Position numbers and translations under genes: made by a program. Source: an uncultured Xanthobacteraceae bacterium (GTDB lineage Bacteria; Pseudomonadota; Alphaproteobacteria; Rhizobiales; Xanthobacteraceae). Taken from it: DNA of 5,869 nt. Location of the stretch: assembly GCA_955652925.1 (NCBI GenBank), contig CATPCO010000113.1:1-5869 (forward strand). Reading direction: 5' to 3'. This document shows positions 4,919-5,869 of this stretch, in pieces. Numbering within the stretch: position 1 is the stretch's first letter; each line of letters begins with the position of its first letter. The notes beneath the pieces are model-generated. The model saw only the letters and a list, made by a program, of their open reading frames with translations, was not told the origin of the DNA and did not search any database.

Positions 4919-5869
4919 TCAGCCGCGGTTGAGCGGCATCGCCACGAACCTGGTGGCGTCAGCTGACTTCACCCGCATCAGCACCGTATGCTTGCCTTCC
5001 TTGCGCAGCTCGGTGAGCGCATTGCGGACATCCGCAGGATTGGAAACAGCCTTGCCGGCAACATCGAGAATGATGTCCCCGGTCTGGAAGCCGTGTTCCG
5101 CAGCCGGACCATTGGGGTCGACACCGGTTACGACGACGCCTTTGCCGGCAGCCCCGGCCACATCGGTTGCCGGAGCAAGGGTGAGGCCGAGCTTAGGACC
5201 GCCCGCTCCCTCGCTTTCGTCCGGATTGGCTTGCGCCTGACGCTGTTCGGGCAACTGACCCAGCGCCACCGTGATGGTCTTCGGCTCTCCATTGCGCAAA
5301 ACGCCGAGATTGACCGAGGCGCCGGGCGTCATGCCCGCAATCCTCTTCGCGAGCTCGTGCGCGTTCTTGACCGCGGCGCCGTCGAGCGTGGTGATGACGT
5401 CGCCGGCCTTGATGCCTGCCTTCGCGGCGGGGCTGTCAGGCTGAGGCTCCGCCACCAGCGCGCCCTCCACCGTCTTCATGCCAAGGCTGTCGGCGATGTC
5501 CGCGGTCACAGGCTGGATCTGCACGCCGAGCCAACCGCGCACGACGTGTCCCTTCTCCTTGAGCTGGGCGACGACGGATTTCGCGGTGTCAGCGGGAACG
5601 TCGAAGCCGATGCCCACCGAACCGCCGGACGGTGAGAAGATGGCGGTATTGACGCCAATCACGTTGCCGTTGATGTCAAATGCCGGGCCGCCCGAATTAC
5701 CCTTGTTGATGGGCGCATCGATCTGGATGAAATCGTCGTAGGGTCCGGCCCCGATGTCTCGTCCGCGAGCGGAAACGATGCCGGCGGTCACGGTGCCGCC
5801 CAGGCCAAAGGGATTGCCAACCGCAACCACCCAGTCCCCGACGCGCGGGGCGTTATCGGCAAATTTCAC
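4919..5869 (-). CDS. DegP/HtrA (Do-type) periplasmic serine endoprotease, C-terminal part (N-terminus outside window)
   Basis: Periplasmic quality-control protease and chaperone of family S1C. The window holds the last 316 residues of a protein usually about 460-520 long; the first codon here, GTG, is an internal valine and not a start. Visible in order: the end of the trypsin-like domain with VGNPFGLGGTV (17-27), then the catalytic serine S59 in NKGNSGGP (55-62); the following strand VGIGFDVP (85-92) closing the active site; PDZ1 at about 107-203, beginning RGWLGV; a linker rich in Q, E and G (about 205-225); and PDZ2 at about 226-313 with a GVVVTGVDPNGPA ligand-groove strand. The catalytic histidine and aspartate, and the signal peptide, would lie beyond the right edge. 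Two PDZ domains place it in the Do/DegP/DegQ group rather than DegS. It ends at TGA (4919-4921). Confidence 0.93.
   Translation of the reverse strand: MKFADNAPRVGDWVVAVGNPFGLGGTVTAGIVSARGRDIGAGPYDDFIQIDAPINKGNSGGPAFDINGNVIGVNTAIFSPSGGSVGIGFDVPADTAKSVVAQLKEKGHVVRGWLGVQIQPVTADIADSLGMKTVEGALVAEPQPDSPAAKAGIKAGDVITTLDGAAVKNAHELAKRIAGMTPGASVNLGVLRNGEPKTITVALGQLPEQRQAQANPDESEGAGGPKLGLTLAPATDVAGAAGKGVVVTGVDPNGPAAEHGFQTGDIILDVAGKAVSNPADVRNALTELRKEGKHTVLMRVKSADATRFVAMPLNRG

Noticed and set aside
4988..5635. Plus-strand frame of 215 residues
   Set aside because: Antisense to the PDZ and protease region of the DegP-like gene; arginine-rich with no recognisable motif.
1..5869. Search for CRISPR, toxin-antitoxin, phage-defence or transposon genes
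   Set aside because: No repeat-spacer array, no paired small toxin-antitoxin frames, no nuclease, helicase or transposase motifs, and no target-site duplications were found.

Overview
The window is 5.9 kb of GC-rich, densely coding chromosomal-type DNA. Protein content and codon use suggest a Hyphomicrobiales alphaproteobacterium, perhaps Nitrobacteraceae (Bradyrhizobium/Rhodopseudomonas-like) or Xanthobacteraceae. The strongest lineage hint is a small secreted DUF3551-type protein, a family I know mainly from those groups. The IorA/IorB-type molybdenum oxidoreductase, TfdA-like dioxygenase, Pcm, EamA transporter and two-PDZ Do-type protease all fit this assignment but are less diagnostic. 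There is no rRNA, tRNA, CRISPR, transposase or phage gene.

Layout, left to right. (1) 1-1051, minus strand: a two-gene operon for a molybdenum hydroxylase, with the [2Fe-2S] subunit (593-1051) followed by the Tat-exported molybdopterin-binding subunit (582 to the window edge, C-terminus missing). (2) 1058-1490: a 433-bp region without a convincing gene, holding overlapping inverted repeats at 1339-1381 and a possible promoter. (3) 1491-1703, plus: the DUF3551-like protein. (4) 1748-2635, plus: a complete TauD/TfdA-family Fe(II)/2-oxoglutarate dioxygenase with all cofactor residues. (5) 2650-3321, minus: pcm, convergent with the dioxygenase; a hairpin spans both stop codons. (6) 3479-4396, minus: an EamA/DMT permease, separated from pcm by a 157-bp spacer with repeated GATTGCG/CGCAATC motifs. 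(7) 4538-4801, plus: an unrecognised 87-residue single-pass membrane protein with a six-cysteine tail, divergent from the permease across a 141-bp region with an operator-like palindrome. (8) 4832-4861: a perfect 13-bp-stem palindrome. (9) 4919-5869, minus: the C-terminal part of a DegP/HtrA (Do) protease with its catalytic serine and two PDZ domains; the N-terminus lies beyond the right edge.

Apart from the oxidoreductase operon, the genes look like independent units rather than one pathway: orientation switches at almost every boundary. Four products are probably exported or in the membrane (the molybdopterin subunit, the DUF3551-like protein, the cysteine-rich protein and the protease), and two of them are small cysteine-rich proteins expected to face the oxidising periplasm. 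I find no clear new multi-gene system. The items most worth a second look are the cysteine-rich membrane protein, the dioxygenase whose active-site spacing matches TfdA, and the non-coding palindromes.
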